Source: an uncultured Verrucomicrobiota bacterium (GTDB taxonomy: Bacteria > Verrucomicrobiota > Verrucomicrobiia > Opitutales > Opitutaceae). From it: a stretch of DNA of 56,727 nt. Position numbers and translations under genes: made by a program. Position 1 is the first letter of the stretch. Each line of letters opens with the position of its first letter. Where the stretch lies: positions 1-56,727 of the forward strand of contig CAIVDS010000049.1 of assembly GCA_903904685.1 (NCBI GenBank), in the 5' to 3' direction. This document shows positions 22,192-31,534 of the stretch, piece by piece. A model generated the notes under the pieces. The model saw only the letters and a list, made by a program, of their open reading frames with translations, was not told the DNA's origin and did no database searches.

Positions 22192-23424
22192 ATGGCGACC
22201 GAATATGCATTTCCCGACAGCGCTGCCAAAGCCGCGAGCGCCTCGCAGGAGTTCCAGACCGAGAAGATGTCCCTTGCGATGGGGCCTTCCCATCCGTCCA
22301 CCCACGGCGTGCTCCGCCTTTCGCTCGAACTCGACGGCGAGATCGTGACCAGTTGCGACCCGGTCCTTGGTTATCTGCACCGCGGCGACGAGAAGATCGC
22401 CGAGAACATGACCTACAACCAGTTCGTGCCCTACACGGACCGGTTGGACTACCTCGCCCCGCTCGCCAACAACGTCGCCTACGCCATCGCTGTCGAAAAA
22501 CTCGCCAAGCTCGAGGTGCCCGCCCGCTGCCAGGCCATCCGCGTCATCTGCAGCGAACTCGCCCGCATCTCGGCCCACCTCCTCGGGCTCGGCGCCTACG
22601 GCATCGATATCGGCGCGTGGACGGTGTTCCTCTATTCCTTCGAGGAGCGCGAAAAACTCTACAAGCTGTTCGAGGAACTCACCGGCGCGCGTTTCACCAC
22701 CAGTTACACGCGCATCGGCGGCGTTTCCCGCGACGTGCCGGAGGGCTGGCTCGGTCGCGTCGATGCGTTTTGCGAACAGTTCCTGCCGATTCTGGAAGAA
22801 ACCCTTGCATTGCTGACGCGTAACAAGATTTTCCAAGACCGCACCGCCGGCGTGGGGATTATCTCCAAGGAAGACGCCATCGCCTACGGCCTTACCGGCC
22901 CCAACGCCCGCGGCTCCGGCATCACCGTCGATCTGCGCAAGGACAAGCCCTACTCCGGCTATGAGCAGTATGAGTTCGATGTGCCCGTGGGTGCGAAGGG
23001 CGACTGCTACGACCGCTACCTCTGCCGCGGCGAGGAAATGCGTCAGTCCGTCCGCATCGTCCGCCAGGCGATCAAGAAATTCCCCTCCGGCGCTTGGTAT
23101 GCCGAGGATGCGAAGAAGATCTTCGCTCCGCAGAAGGCCAAGGTCCTTTCTTCGATGGAGGAGTTGATCAATAACTTCATGATCGTGACCGAGGGCCCGC
23201 AGATGCCTGCCGGCGAGGTCTATTTCGAGGCGGAAGTGCCGAAGGGACTGCTCGGCTTCTTCATCGTGAGCAAGGGCGGCGGCGTGCCTTACCGCATGAA
23301 GATCCGCAGCCCCTCGTTCTGCAACCTCTCCATCCTGCCCAAGGTCTGCAAGGGCAACCTCGTTTCCGACGTCGTCTCCATCCTAGGCTCGCTCGACTTC
23401 GTCATGGGCGAGTGCGACCGCTAA
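22192..23424 (+). CDS. nuoD: NADH-quinone oxidoreductase subunit D
   Basis: The 49-kDa quinone-site subunit, 410 residues, related to hydrogenase large subunits but without nickel ligands. Conserved blocks are GPSHPSTHGVLR, HRGDEKIAE, TYNQFVPYTDRLDYL and the C-terminal GSLDFVMGECDR. The C-terminus DFVMGECDR is the family's typical end, so the protein is complete. Together with NuoB it forms the quinone-reducing chamber. It is preceded by a 32-base gap and followed by nuoE after 14 bases. Confidence 0.96.
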   Translation: MATEYAFPDSAAKAASASQEFQTEKMSLAMGPSHPSTHGVLRLSLELDGEIVTSCDPVLGYLHRGDEKIAENMTYNQFVPYTDRLDYLAPLANNVAYAIAVEKLAKLEVPARCQAIRVICSELARISAHLLGLGAYGIDIGAWTVFLYSFEEREKLYKLFEELTGARFTTSYTRIGGVSRDVPEGWLGRVDAFCEQFLPILEETLALLTRNKIFQDRTAGVGIISKEDAIAYGLTGPNARGSGITVDLRKDKPYSGYEQYEFDVPVGAKGDCYDRYLCRGEEMRQSVRIVRQAIKKFPSGAWYAEDAKKIFAPQKAKVLSSMEELINNFMIVTEGPQMPAGEVYFEAEVPKGLLGFFIVSKGGGVPYRMKIRSPSFCNLSILPKVCKGNLVSDVVSILGSLDFVMGECDR

Positions 23425-23438
23425 AAAATTTCGCCTCG

Positions 23439-23933
23439 ATGAATCTCAAGCCCGAAACCCTCAAGCGTATTGACGAAGTAATCACGCATTATCCGGTGAA
23501 GCGCAGCGCCACGCTGCCGCTGCTGCATCTTGTGCAGGAGGACGCCGGCTACATCTCTGACGAAGCCATCGCGTGGATCGCGAAGAAGCTCGAACTCGAG
23601 CTCATCAACGTGCTCGAAGTCGTGACGTTCTACCCGATGTTCAAGCGCAAGCCCATCGGACGCCGCCACATCAAGGTCTGCCGCACGCTGTCCTGCGCCC
23701 TCGTCGGCGGCTACAAGACCTGCGAGACCTTCGAAAAGGAATTCCTCACCCACGCCGGCCCGACCGAGGTCTCGCCCGACGGCGAGGTGACGGTCGAGTT
23801 CGTCGAGTGCCTCGCCTCCTGCGGCACCGCTCCCGTCGTCCTTATCGATGATGTTCTCCACGAGAAGGTCGACTGCGCGAAAGCCAAGCAGCTCGCCGCC
23901 CAGATCAAGGCCGAGGCCGCCGCCCGCAAGTAA
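23439..23933 (+). CDS. nuoE: NADH-quinone oxidoreductase subunit E
   Basis: 164 residues, thioredoxin-like subunit holding the [2Fe-2S] cluster N1a. Ligands are Cys81 and Cys86 (CRTLSC) and Cys124 and Cys128 (CLASC). ATG at 23439 gives the normal N-terminus MNLKPETLKRID; an upstream in-frame ATG (23412) overlaps the end of nuoD and adds nine odd residues, so I reject it. NuoE, NuoF and NuoG form the NADH-oxidising module. Confidence 0.93.
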   Translation: MNLKPETLKRIDEVITHYPVKRSATLPLLHLVQEDAGYISDEAIAWIAKKLELELINVLEVVTFYPMFKRKPIGRRHIKVCRTLSCALVGGYKTCETFEKEFLTHAGPTEVSPDGEVTVEFVECLASCGTAPVVLIDDVLHEKVDCAKAKQLAAQIKAEAAARK

Positions 23934-23950
23934 TCCTTACGCTCATCGCC

Positions 23951-25309
23951 ATGTCCGCTCCCGCCCAAAAACGCATCATTTTCCAGCACATCGACGAGCC
24001 CGGCTACACCAACGACCTCGCGTGCTACCTCAAGCACGGCGGTTATGAGGTGATGAAGCGCTCCTTTGCCCGCCCGCCCCAGGAACTCATCGACGAGGTC
24101 AAGAAGTCCGGCCTGCGCGGCCGCGGCGGTGCCGGTTTCCCCTGCGGCGTGAAGTGGGGTCTTGTTGATCGTAAGAGCGGCAAGCCGATCTATCTCATCG
24201 TCAACGCCGACGAGTCCGAACCCGGCACCTTCAAGGACCGCTACATCATGCAGCAGGACCCGCATCAGTTGATCGAGGGCACGATTATCTCGTGCTTCGC
24301 GAACAACGTGAAGCAGGCCTACATCTACATCCGCGGCGAGATGGCCGAGGGTGCCCGCATCCTCGAAAAGGCCATCGCCGAAGCCCGCGCTACCAACTTC
24401 GTCGGACCGAACATCCTTGGCTCCAGCTACAGCTGCGAAATCTTCGTCCACCGCGGCGCCGGCGCCTACATTTGCGGCGAGGAAACCGGCCTCATCGAGT
24501 CACTCGAAGGCAAGCGCGCCAACCCGCGTATCAAGCCCCCGTATTTCCCGGCCGTCCTCGGCCTCTACCAGTGCCCGACGATCGTGAACAACGTCGAGAC
24601 GCTCTGCCATGTTAAGTATATCGCAGACGTCGGCGGCGAGGCTTTCACGAAGATCGGCACGCCCAACCACACCGGCCCGCGCATCTTCTGCGTCTCCGGC
24701 CACGTGCAGCGCCCAGGCTACTACGAGTTCCCCGCCGGCACCGTCACGATGGGCCAGCTCCTCAACGACGTTTGCGGCGGCCCGCTGCCCGGGCGCACCT
24801 TCAAGGCCGTGATCCCCGGCGGCTCGTCCGCCAAGGTCATGCGCTTCGGCGAACGCTACAAGGGCAAGCGCAAGGTTGGCACCGACATGGTTGATTACGA
24901 CTGGGGCGTCGAGGACGTGCCCATGGATTTCGATTCCCTCGGCATGATCGGCACGATGGGCGGCTCCGGTGGCGTCATCGTCATGGACGACTCCGTCAAC
25001 ATGGTCGAGGCCCTCGCCAACATCAACGCGTTCTACTCCCACGAGTCCTGCGGACAGTGCACGCCTTGTCGCGAAGGTTCCCTGTGGATGAAGAAAATCT
25101 CCACCCGCATGGTCCACGGCGACGCCCGTCCCGAAGACGCCGCTCTCCTCAAGAGCGTGGCCGACCAGATTCCCGGCCGCACCATCTGCGCGTTCGGTGA
25201 AGCCTGCTCGTGGCCCACCCAGAGCTTCTATCTCAAGTTCAAGGACGAGTTCGACTCCTACTCGGAGGCCAAAAAGACCCTTCCCGCCGATCGCCGCGTC
25301 CTCGTCTGA
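23951..25309 (+). CDS. nuoF: NADH-quinone oxidoreductase subunit F
   Basis: 452 residues that bind NADH, FMN and cluster N3. The glycine-rich loop GLRGRGGAGFP, the GAYICGEETGLIESLEG region and the iron-sulfur motif ESCGQCTPCREG are all present, with a further cysteine in the CAFGEAC segment. NuoF takes hydride from NADH and passes electrons one at a time to the clusters. The gene is 17 bases after nuoE and 22 before nuoG. Confidence 0.95.
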   Translation: MSAPAQKRIIFQHIDEPGYTNDLACYLKHGGYEVMKRSFARPPQELIDEVKKSGLRGRGGAGFPCGVKWGLVDRKSGKPIYLIVNADESEPGTFKDRYIMQQDPHQLIEGTIISCFANNVKQAYIYIRGEMAEGARILEKAIAEARATNFVGPNILGSSYSCEIFVHRGAGAYICGEETGLIESLEGKRANPRIKPPYFPAVLGLYQCPTIVNNVETLCHVKYIADVGGEAFTKIGTPNHTGPRIFCVSGHVQRPGYYEFPAGTVTMGQLLNDVCGGPLPGRTFKAVIPGGSSAKVMRFGERYKGKRKVGTDMVDYDWGVEDVPMDFDSLGMIGTMGGSGGVIVMDDSVNMVEALANINAFYSHESCGQCTPCREGSLWMKKISTRMVHGDARPEDAALLKSVADQIPGRTICAFGEACSWPTQSFYLKFKDEFDSYSEAKKTLPADRRVLV

Positions 25310-25331
25310 TCCACTTCGACCACCTTCCGCA

Positions 25332-27017
25332 ATGATCCAGCCTGCCAAACCCGAGCTCGTCACCGTCAACATCGACGGCAAGGAGATCGCCGTGCCGAAG
25401 GGCACCAACGTCATCGAAGCCGCGCGCATGGTGAACGTTGACGTGCCCCACTACTGCTACCACCCGAAGCTCGCGGTGGTCGGCAACTGCCGCATGTGCC
25501 TCATCGAAATGGGCATGCCCGCCGTCGATCCCGCCACCAAGGCGCCGGTCATCGACCCCGCCACCGGCAAGCAGAAGATCAACTGGATTCCCCGCCCCCA
25601 GATCGGTTGCGGCACCAACGTCTCCCCCGGCCTCCACGTCAGGACGACCAGCCCGATGGTCAAGGACGCCCGTGAAGGCGTGATGGAGTTCCTCCTAATC
25701 AATCACCCGCTCGACTGCCCGATCTGCGACCAGGCCGGCGAATGCAAACTTCAGGAGCAGGCCACCGGCTACGGCCGCGGTTACTCCCGCTTTGTCGAGC
25801 AGAAGAACGTGAAGCCTAAGCGCACCCAGCTCGGGCCGCGCGTCACCCTCGACGACGAGCGCTGCGTGCTCTGCTCGCGCTGCATCCGTTTCTCCCGCGA
25901 CATCGCCGGCAAGGACGTCCTCGGCTTCGTGGATCGCGGCAGCTACTCCACGCTGACTTGCCACCCCGACAAAAAGCTCGATCACAATTATTCTCTCAAC
26001 ACGGTCGATATCTGCCCGGTCGGCGCGCTCACTTCGACGGATTTCCGCTTCAAGATGCGCGTCTGGTTCCTCAAGCAGACGAACACCATCGACACCGAGT
26101 CCTCGGTTGGCGTGAACACCGTCGCCTGGTCCCGCGAAGGCGTGCTCTACCGCATCACTCCGCGCCAGAACGACGAGGTCAACGACACCTGGATGGCCGA
26201 CTCCGGCCGCGTCCTCTATAAGCAGGTCGCCGCCGCCGATCGCCTCTCCAGCAAGGAAGCGCTCGACGCGCTCGTCGCGAAAGCCGCCGCGCTCTTCGCC
26301 GCTGGTTCCGTCTCCATCGTCGGCTCCGGTCGCAGCTCGGTCGAGGAACAGTTCCTGACCAAGAAGCTTGCCACCGCGCTCAAAGCACAGGGCCATCTCG
26401 TCAACCGCACCGCTCAGGGTGACAAGCTCCTCATCTCCGCCGACCGCAACCCCAACCTCCGCGGCGCCTTGGTGACCGGTTTGATTTCGCAGCTTCCCTG
26501 CTCCGAGCTCAAGCAGCTCTCCCGTGAAATTGACGCCGGCACGATCAAGACCGTCGTCGCCATCAACGAAGACCTGACCGCCGCCGGTCTCACCTCCACG
26601 CAGCTCGCCAAGGTTTCCATCGTCTATCTCGGCACCCACGCCAACGCCACCAGCGCCGCTGCGAAGGTCGTTATCCCGACGCTCACCGTTTTTGAAAAGG
26701 CCGGCACGTTCGTGAACCAGCAGTTCCGCATCCAGAAGTTCGCCAAGGCCGTCCCCGGTCTCGCAGGCGCTAACGACGATCTCGTAGTCCTCTCGAAGCT
26801 GGTCGCCGCCGCCGGTGGTTCGGTTATTTCCGAGCTTAACGCGCTCTGGACCGCCATCGCCGCCGAGGTGCCGGTGCTCTCCACGATTCTCTACCGCAAT
26901 CTGCCCGACACCGGCCTGCTGCTCGATGGCACCGCTTGGGCCGGCTTGCCCTTTGTTGAGAGTGAGACGCTTCACTACAAACCCGCGCAACCTGCCGTTG
27001 CCGCTGCGACCGCCTAA
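25332..27017 (+). CDS. nuoG: NADH-quinone oxidoreductase subunit G, short form
   Basis: 561 residues from ATG 25332; the frame is open further upstream inside nuoF but is not used. Ligands for three clusters are visible: [2Fe-2S] by Cys42, Cys53, Cys56 and Cys93; one [4Fe-4S] by His125, Cys129, Cys132 and Cys138; a second by Cys178, Cys181, Cys184 and Cys228. The molybdopterin-like C-terminal part is much shorter and more degenerate than in the roughly 900-residue E. coli protein, and I see no extra N7-type cysteine set. The protein still provides the electron wire from NuoF. Codon use is normal for the operon. Confidence 0.92.
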   Translation: MIQPAKPELVTVNIDGKEIAVPKGTNVIEAARMVNVDVPHYCYHPKLAVVGNCRMCLIEMGMPAVDPATKAPVIDPATGKQKINWIPRPQIGCGTNVSPGLHVRTTSPMVKDAREGVMEFLLINHPLDCPICDQAGECKLQEQATGYGRGYSRFVEQKNVKPKRTQLGPRVTLDDERCVLCSRCIRFSRDIAGKDVLGFVDRGSYSTLTCHPDKKLDHNYSLNTVDICPVGALTSTDFRFKMRVWFLKQTNTIDTESSVGVNTVAWSREGVLYRITPRQNDEVNDTWMADSGRVLYKQVAAADRLSSKEALDALVAKAAALFAAGSVSIVGSGRSSVEEQFLTKKLATALKAQGHLVNRTAQGDKLLISADRNPNLRGALVTGLISQLPCSELKQLSREIDAGTIKTVVAINEDLTAAGLTSTQLAKVSIVYLGTHANATSAAAKVVIPTLTVFEKAGTFVNQQFRIQKFAKAVPGLAGANDDLVVLSKLVAAAGGSVISELNALWTAIAAEVPVLSTILYRNLPDTGLLLDGTAWAGLPFVESETLHYKPAQPAVAAATA

Positions 27018-27033
27018 CCCAGACGCGACCGCC

Positions 27034-28206
27034 ATGTTCGACTTCTACTTCAACCTCCCGCTCATCGTCCGCCTCGTCGTGCAGGCCGGTGCGGTGATCC
27101 TCGTATTGTTTCCCATCGCTGCCGCGTGCTCGATGGCCGAGCGCAAAATCTCCGCGTGGATTCAGGGCCGCCCCGGCCCAAATCGCACCGTCCCTCCCTT
27201 CCTCGCGTGGGTGCCCGTGTTCGTGCCATTCTTGCAACGACTCGGTGTCTTCCAGTTGGCGGCCGACGGCGGCAAGTTTGTCTTCAAGCAAGACCCGGTC
27301 CCGGGTCACGTGAACAAAGTCTATTTCATCCTCGCCCCGATCATCGCGATGATTCCGGCGCTTTCCACCATCGTGGTGGTGCCATTTGGCGCGTATGTTG
27401 ATTCGGCCGGCAAACTCGTTCCGATCGTCCTCGCGAATCTCGACATCGGCCTGCTCGCCGTCTTTGCGGTTTCCTCGCTCGGCGTTTATTCGGTGATCCT
27501 CGCCGGTTGGGCCTCCAATTCGAAATACTCCTTCCTCGGCGGCGTGCGCGCCTCGGCCCAGCTCGTCTCCTACGAGTTGGCCATGACGCTTTCCGTGCTG
27601 CCGGTTTTCCTCTGGGTCAACGCGCCCGGCGGGCAGGGCACGCTCAGTCTTTTCGACGTCGTGCAGTTGCAGTCCGGAGTCGGACTCCATTGGAATAGCG
27701 TCTGGTTTATCGGCTATTTCCCTGTGTCGGCTTTCATCTTCCTCGTTGCGCTTTTCGCCGAAACAAACCGCGCACCGTTCGACATGCCCGAATCCGAGTC
27801 CGAATTGGTCGGCGGTTTTCATACCGAATACGGGGCGTTCAAGTGGTCGCTCTTCTTCGTGGCGGAGTATTGCCACATGGTTGTCGGTTCCGGCGTGTTC
27901 ATCCTTCTGTTCTTGGGCGGATGGAATCCATTGCCGGGCCTGCCGTTGACCGCGCTGGTTGACTTGTTGCACGGGGTTATTCCCTTTGCGACGCATCCGC
28001 TCTTCATGGGACTGCTCGGCATCGGTATTTTCATCGGCAAGGTTATCCTTTCGATTTTCTTCTTTATGTGGGTGCGCTGGACTCTGCCGCGTTTCCGTTA
28101 TGACCAGGTGATGGACCTCGGCTGGACGAAGCTCCTTCCGCTCTCCATCGCGAACCTCGTCATCTACACGCTCGGCATCGCCGGGCTGGCCCTGCTGCAA
28201 AAGTAA
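27034..28206 (+). CDS. nuoH: NADH-quinone oxidoreductase subunit H
   Basis: A 390-residue membrane subunit with about eight helices at the junction of the two arms, forming part of the quinone tunnel. Family motifs are AERKISAWIQGRPGPNR near the N-terminus and LFAETNRAPFDMPESESELVGG in the middle (a conserved acidic loop), with the C-terminal RWTLPRFRYDQ. ATG at 27034 starts MFDFYFNLP and lies 16 bases after nuoG; the longer open frame overlaps nuoG. Confidence 0.95.
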   Translation: MFDFYFNLPLIVRLVVQAGAVILVLFPIAAACSMAERKISAWIQGRPGPNRTVPPFLAWVPVFVPFLQRLGVFQLAADGGKFVFKQDPVPGHVNKVYFILAPIIAMIPALSTIVVVPFGAYVDSAGKLVPIVLANLDIGLLAVFAVSSLGVYSVILAGWASNSKYSFLGGVRASAQLVSYELAMTLSVLPVFLWVNAPGGQGTLSLFDVVQLQSGVGLHWNSVWFIGYFPVSAFIFLVALFAETNRAPFDMPESESELVGGFHTEYGAFKWSLFFVAEYCHMVVGSGVFILLFLGGWNPLPGLPLTALVDLLHGVIPFATHPLFMGLLGIGIFIGKVILSIFFFMWVRWTLPRFRYDQVMDLGWTKLLPLSIANLVIYTLGIAGLALLQK

Positions 28207-28228
28207 TTTCCCCCAACTCTCCCGCGCC

Positions 28229-28768
28229 ATGGCCGTCATTCCAGTCGATCGCAAACCGCTCACCTTCGCCGAGCGCACCTATATCCCGCAGATCATCGGC
28301 GGGCTGCGCACCACGCTGAAGCATTTCTTCCGGCCCACCGTCACACTTCAGTATCCCGAGCAGCGCCCGGAGATCCCAAAGGGTTATCGCGGTGTGCCGA
28401 CGCTCGTGAAAGATCCCAACGGCCGTGAGAAATGCGTCTCCTGCCAGCTTTGCGAATTCGTCTGCCCGCCCAAGGCCATTCGCATCGCGCCCGGCGAGCT
28501 TCCGGCCGATTCCGCCAACGCCCATGTCGAGAAAGGCCCGCAGGCTTTCGACATCGACATGTTGCGCTGCATCTATTGCGGCCTTTGCCAGGAAGTCTGC
28601 CCCGAGGAGGCCATTTTCCTCCAGAACCAGTTCTCCATGTCCGGTTACACCCGCGCCGAGATGGTCAACAACAAGGCTCGCCTCTACGAACTCGGCGGCA
28701 CGTTGCCCGACCAGCATTTCAAGTGGGACAAAAAAAAGGCCGCCGAAGAACACGGCAACGCCCACTAA
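28229..28768 (+). CDS. nuoI: NADH-quinone oxidoreductase subunit I
   Basis: 179 residues with two ferredoxin-type [4Fe-4S] motifs: CVSCQLCEFVCP and CIYCGLCQEVCP. These are clusters N6a and N6b, carrying electrons from NuoG to NuoB. The charged C-terminal tail is ordinary for the family. It lies 22 bases after nuoH and 36 before nuoJ, keeping the canonical nuoH-I-J-K order. Confidence 0.95.
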   Translation: MAVIPVDRKPLTFAERTYIPQIIGGLRTTLKHFFRPTVTLQYPEQRPEIPKGYRGVPTLVKDPNGREKCVSCQLCEFVCPPKAIRIAPGELPADSANAHVEKGPQAFDIDMLRCIYCGLCQEVCPEEAIFLQNQFSMSGYTRAEMVNNKARLYELGGTLPDQHFKWDKKKAAEEHGNAH

Positions 28769-28804
28769 GCCAGCAACGCCTCCCCACCAAACACCTAGCC
28801 GTTT

Positions 28805-29326
28805 ATGCCAATGGCCGATCTCATTTTCTATATCTTCGCCGCTTTCACGGCGGGCTCCGCCTTGGCGGTGGTGCTCACCAAAAACACCGTCGCCGCGGCA
28901 TTGGCCCTGCTCCTCTGTCTCGTCGGGGTGGCTGGCATCTTCGTGCTGCTCGACGCCTTTCTCTTGGCCGCGCTGATGGTGTTCGTTTACGCCGGCGCGG
29001 TCGTGGCGTTGTTCCTGTTCATCGTCATGTTGCTCGACGTGCAGGGCGGCGTGCGCAAGCCCTTCAAAAAGGCGACCATCGTCTCCAGTGTATTTGCGTT
29101 CATCCTACTCCTGCTCGGGCTGGCCTCCTTTGCCCATAAAGGCGTGCAGACGACGGGTGATCTTGGCGCCGCCGCTCCTGTCGGGGCGACGCTCAAGAGC
29201 TACGGTGAACAACTCTTCACCACCTATCTGCTGCCCGTCCAGATCGTGGGCTTCCTTCTGCTTATCGCCATGCTCGGTGTCATCGTGCTCAGCAAAAAAT
29301 TTGAAGGCTTGGAGGATATCAAATGA
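28805..29326 (+). CDS. nuoJ: NADH-quinone oxidoreductase subunit J
   Basis: A 173-residue membrane subunit of about five helices that takes part in coupling quinone chemistry to proton movement. The block [19 protein letters not shown] (third helix) is characteristic of NuoJ. Two ATGs lie near the start (28805 and 28811); I list the first. Its last codons overlap nuoK by four bases (ATGA), implying coupled translation. Confidence 0.92.
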   Translation: MPMADLIFYIFAAFTAGSALAVVLTKNTVAAALALLLCLVGVAGIFVLLDAFLLAALMVFVYAGAVVALFLFIVMLLDVQGGVRKPFKKATIVSSVFAFILLLLGLASFAHKGVQTTGDLGAAAPVGATLKSYGEQLFTTYLLPVQIVGFLLLIAMLGVIVLSKKFEGLEDIK

Positions 29327-29628
29327 CCGTCGGCCTCAACGAATACCTTTATCTCAGCGCCGTGTTGTTCGCCATCGGCTTCTTTGGCGTGCTGCTTCGG
29401 AAAAACACGCTGGTGATCTACATGTGCCTGGAGCTCATGCTGGTCGCCTCGACCGTCGCGCTGGTGGCGTTCTCGCGCTTCAACGGCACGATGGACGGCA
29501 ACGTTTTCGTCTTCTTCATTCTCACTGTCGCCGCGGCCGAGGTCGCGGTCGGGCTGGCGATCATCGTGGCGCTCTTCCGCCGCCGCCAGACCATCCAGGT
29601 CGAGGAACTCAACGCGCTGAAAAACTGA
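29323..29628 (+). CDS. nuoK: NADH-quinone oxidoreductase subunit K
   Basis: 101 residues and three membrane helices, the usual NuoK size. Conserved membrane glutamates occur in [10 protein letters not shown] and [10 protein letters not shown], the residues thought to take part in proton transfer. The ATG overlaps the nuoJ stop and the stop lies four bases before nuoL, so J-K-L are tightly coupled. Confidence 0.93.
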   Translation: MTVGLNEYLYLSAVLFAIGFFGVLLRKNTLVIYMCLELMLVASTVALVAFSRFNGTMDGNVFVFFILTVAAAEVAVGLAIIVALFRRRQTIQVEELNALKN

Positions 29629-29632
29629 CGCC

Positions 29633-31516
29633 ATGACGCCTTCCTGCATCGCTCTCCTCACTCTGCTCACGCCGCTCGCCTCCGCTGCGGTCATCGCGAT
29701 TTTCCTGCGCAAGCAGGGCACGCTGGCGCAGACGGTCTCCGTGCTGGCCGCTGCCATCGTGGCTGTCGGCGCGCTCACGCTGGCTTTCGGCGGCCATCGT
29801 GATGCCGCGGTCAACGTCTCCTTCGAGTGGCTCAAGCTCGGTAGCTTCACGTTCGCTCTGGGCATCAAGTTCGACGATCTCGCCGCGCTGATGCTCTCGG
29901 TCGTCGGCGTGGTCGGCCTGTGCGTCCACGTGTTTTCGATCGGCTACATGCATGACGACGGAGCACGGGCCCGTTTCTTCGGCGGCCTCTCGATCTTCAT
30001 GTTTTCCATGATCGGCATCGTTCTCGCGGACAACCTGCTCATGATTTTTGTATTCTGGGAGCTCGTCGGCTTCAGCTCCTACGTCCTCATCAACCACTAC
30101 CACGAGAAGCAGTCGGCGTCCGACGCGTCAAAGAAGGCCTTTATCGTCAATCGCGTGGGCGACTTCGGTTTCCTCATCGGTATCGTGATGTGCTACTGGG
30201 CCAACGGCACGGTCAACCTGACCGAGCTGGGCGCCGGTCATCATGTTTACAGCACGCTGATCCCGCTGCTCCTGTTCTGCGGCGCGGTCGGCAAGTCGGC
30301 CCAGTTGCCGTTGCAGGTCTGGTTGCCGGATGCGATGGAAGGCCCGACGCCAGTCTCTGCTCTCATCCATGCCGCGACCATGGTGGCCGCCGGTATCTAC
30401 ATGCTGTGCCGCATCAATGTTCTCATGGTGCCTAATGCGCTCACGGTGATCATGTGGGTCGGCACGCTGACCGCGTTTTACGCCACGCTTTGCGCGATCA
30501 CCCAGCGCGACATCAAAAAGGTCCTGGCCTACTCCACGCTTTCCCAACTCGGCTACATGGTCGCGGCCTTTGGGCTCGGCTCGCTGGAGATTCCGCCCGA
30601 CGGCAAGGTTGGTGAGCTCGTCGTTCTTTCCGCTGGCGTTGGTGCGGCGATGTTCCACCTCACCACCCACGCTTTTTTCAAGGCGCTGCTCTTCCTCGGT
30701 TCCGGTTCCGTGATATACGGATGCCACCACGAGCAGGACATCTTCAAGATGGGAGGGCTGGCGAAGAAGATGCCGGTTACGTTTATCACTTTCACGATCG
30801 GCGTACTTGCCATCTGTGGCCTGCCTTTCCTCTCCGGCTTTTACTCGAAGGATGCGATTCTCCATCTGGCTCAAGAAAATAACAAACCCGTGTTCGTGAT
30901 CCTCGCGGTGACCGCCGTGCTGACGGCTTTTTACATGGTGCGCATGTGGAATCTCGTTTTTCGCGGCGAGCCTCGCAGTCACGAGGCCGAGCACGCCCAC
31001 GAGAGCGGGCTGTCGATGACCGCGCCACTCTTCGTTCTCGCCGTGTTGGCCGTCATCGGTGGCTATGCCGGGCACTCGTTTAATATCTACGGTCACGCCT
31101 TCGAGGGCGTTTGGTCGCAGATTCCGTTTGCCGAAGGAGTCGAACCTTTCGTGATGAGCCTCGCGATTCTTGTGATCGGCGCCGGGGCGGCGATCTTCCT
31201 CTACAAGCCCGCCGCGACCGACGCGCTGGAGGACAAGTCCCCGGCGCTCTTTGGTTTCCTTAGCGTGGTCAAGGGATCGCCCGACACGGCTTACGATTGG
31301 TATGTCGCCAAGGTTCAGCAACGCTTCGCGCTCGTACTGGAGTTTATCGAGCGCATTTTCCTCTCCGGTCTGATCATCCGTGGTTGTTCCGGAGTCGTCG
31401 GCCTCATCGGCATCGGGGCGCGTGCGCTCCATGTCGGAAGCCTCCACGCCTATGTTTACTGGTTCCTGTTCGGCACGGCCCTGCTGTGGGCTTATGCGGC
31501 CGGCTGGCTCAACTAA
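29633..31516 (+). CDS. nuoL: NADH-quinone oxidoreductase subunit L
   Basis: The largest antiporter-like subunit at 627 residues, with a long C-terminal region that would include the lateral helix. Motifs include FVFWELVGFSSYVLI (conserved Glu), LPDAMEGPTPVSALIHAATMVAAG and the lysine-containing helices around KVLAYSTLSQLG. It forms the distal proton pump of the membrane arm. Start ATG 29633 is supported by the operon spacing. Confidence 0.95.
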   Translation: MTPSCIALLTLLTPLASAAVIAIFLRKQGTLAQTVSVLAAAIVAVGALTLAFGGHRDAAVNVSFEWLKLGSFTFALGIKFDDLAALMLSVVGVVGLCVHVFSIGYMHDDGARARFFGGLSIFMFSMIGIVLADNLLMIFVFWELVGFSSYVLINHYHEKQSASDASKKAFIVNRVGDFGFLIGIVMCYWANGTVNLTELGAGHHVYSTLIPLLLFCGAVGKSAQLPLQVWLPDAMEGPTPVSALIHAATMVAAGIYMLCRINVLMVPNALTVIMWVGTLTAFYATLCAITQRDIKKVLAYSTLSQLGYMVAAFGLGSLEIPPDGKVGELVVLSAGVGAAMFHLTTHAFFKALLFLGSGSVIYGCHHEQDIFKMGGLAKKMPVTFITFTIGVLAICGLPFLSGFYSKDAILHLAQENNKPVFVILAVTAVLTAFYMVRMWNLVFRGEPRSHEAEHAHESGLSMTAPLFVLAVLAVIGGYAGHSFNIYGHAFEGVWSQIPFAEGVEPFVMSLAILVIGAGAAIFLYKPAATDALEDKSPALFGFLSVVKGSPDTAYDWYVAKVQQRFALVLEFIERIFLSGLIIRGCSGVVGLIGIGARALHVGSLHAYVYWFLFGTALLWAYAAGWLN

Positions 31517-31534
31517 CGCCCTGTTTTTAACGTC

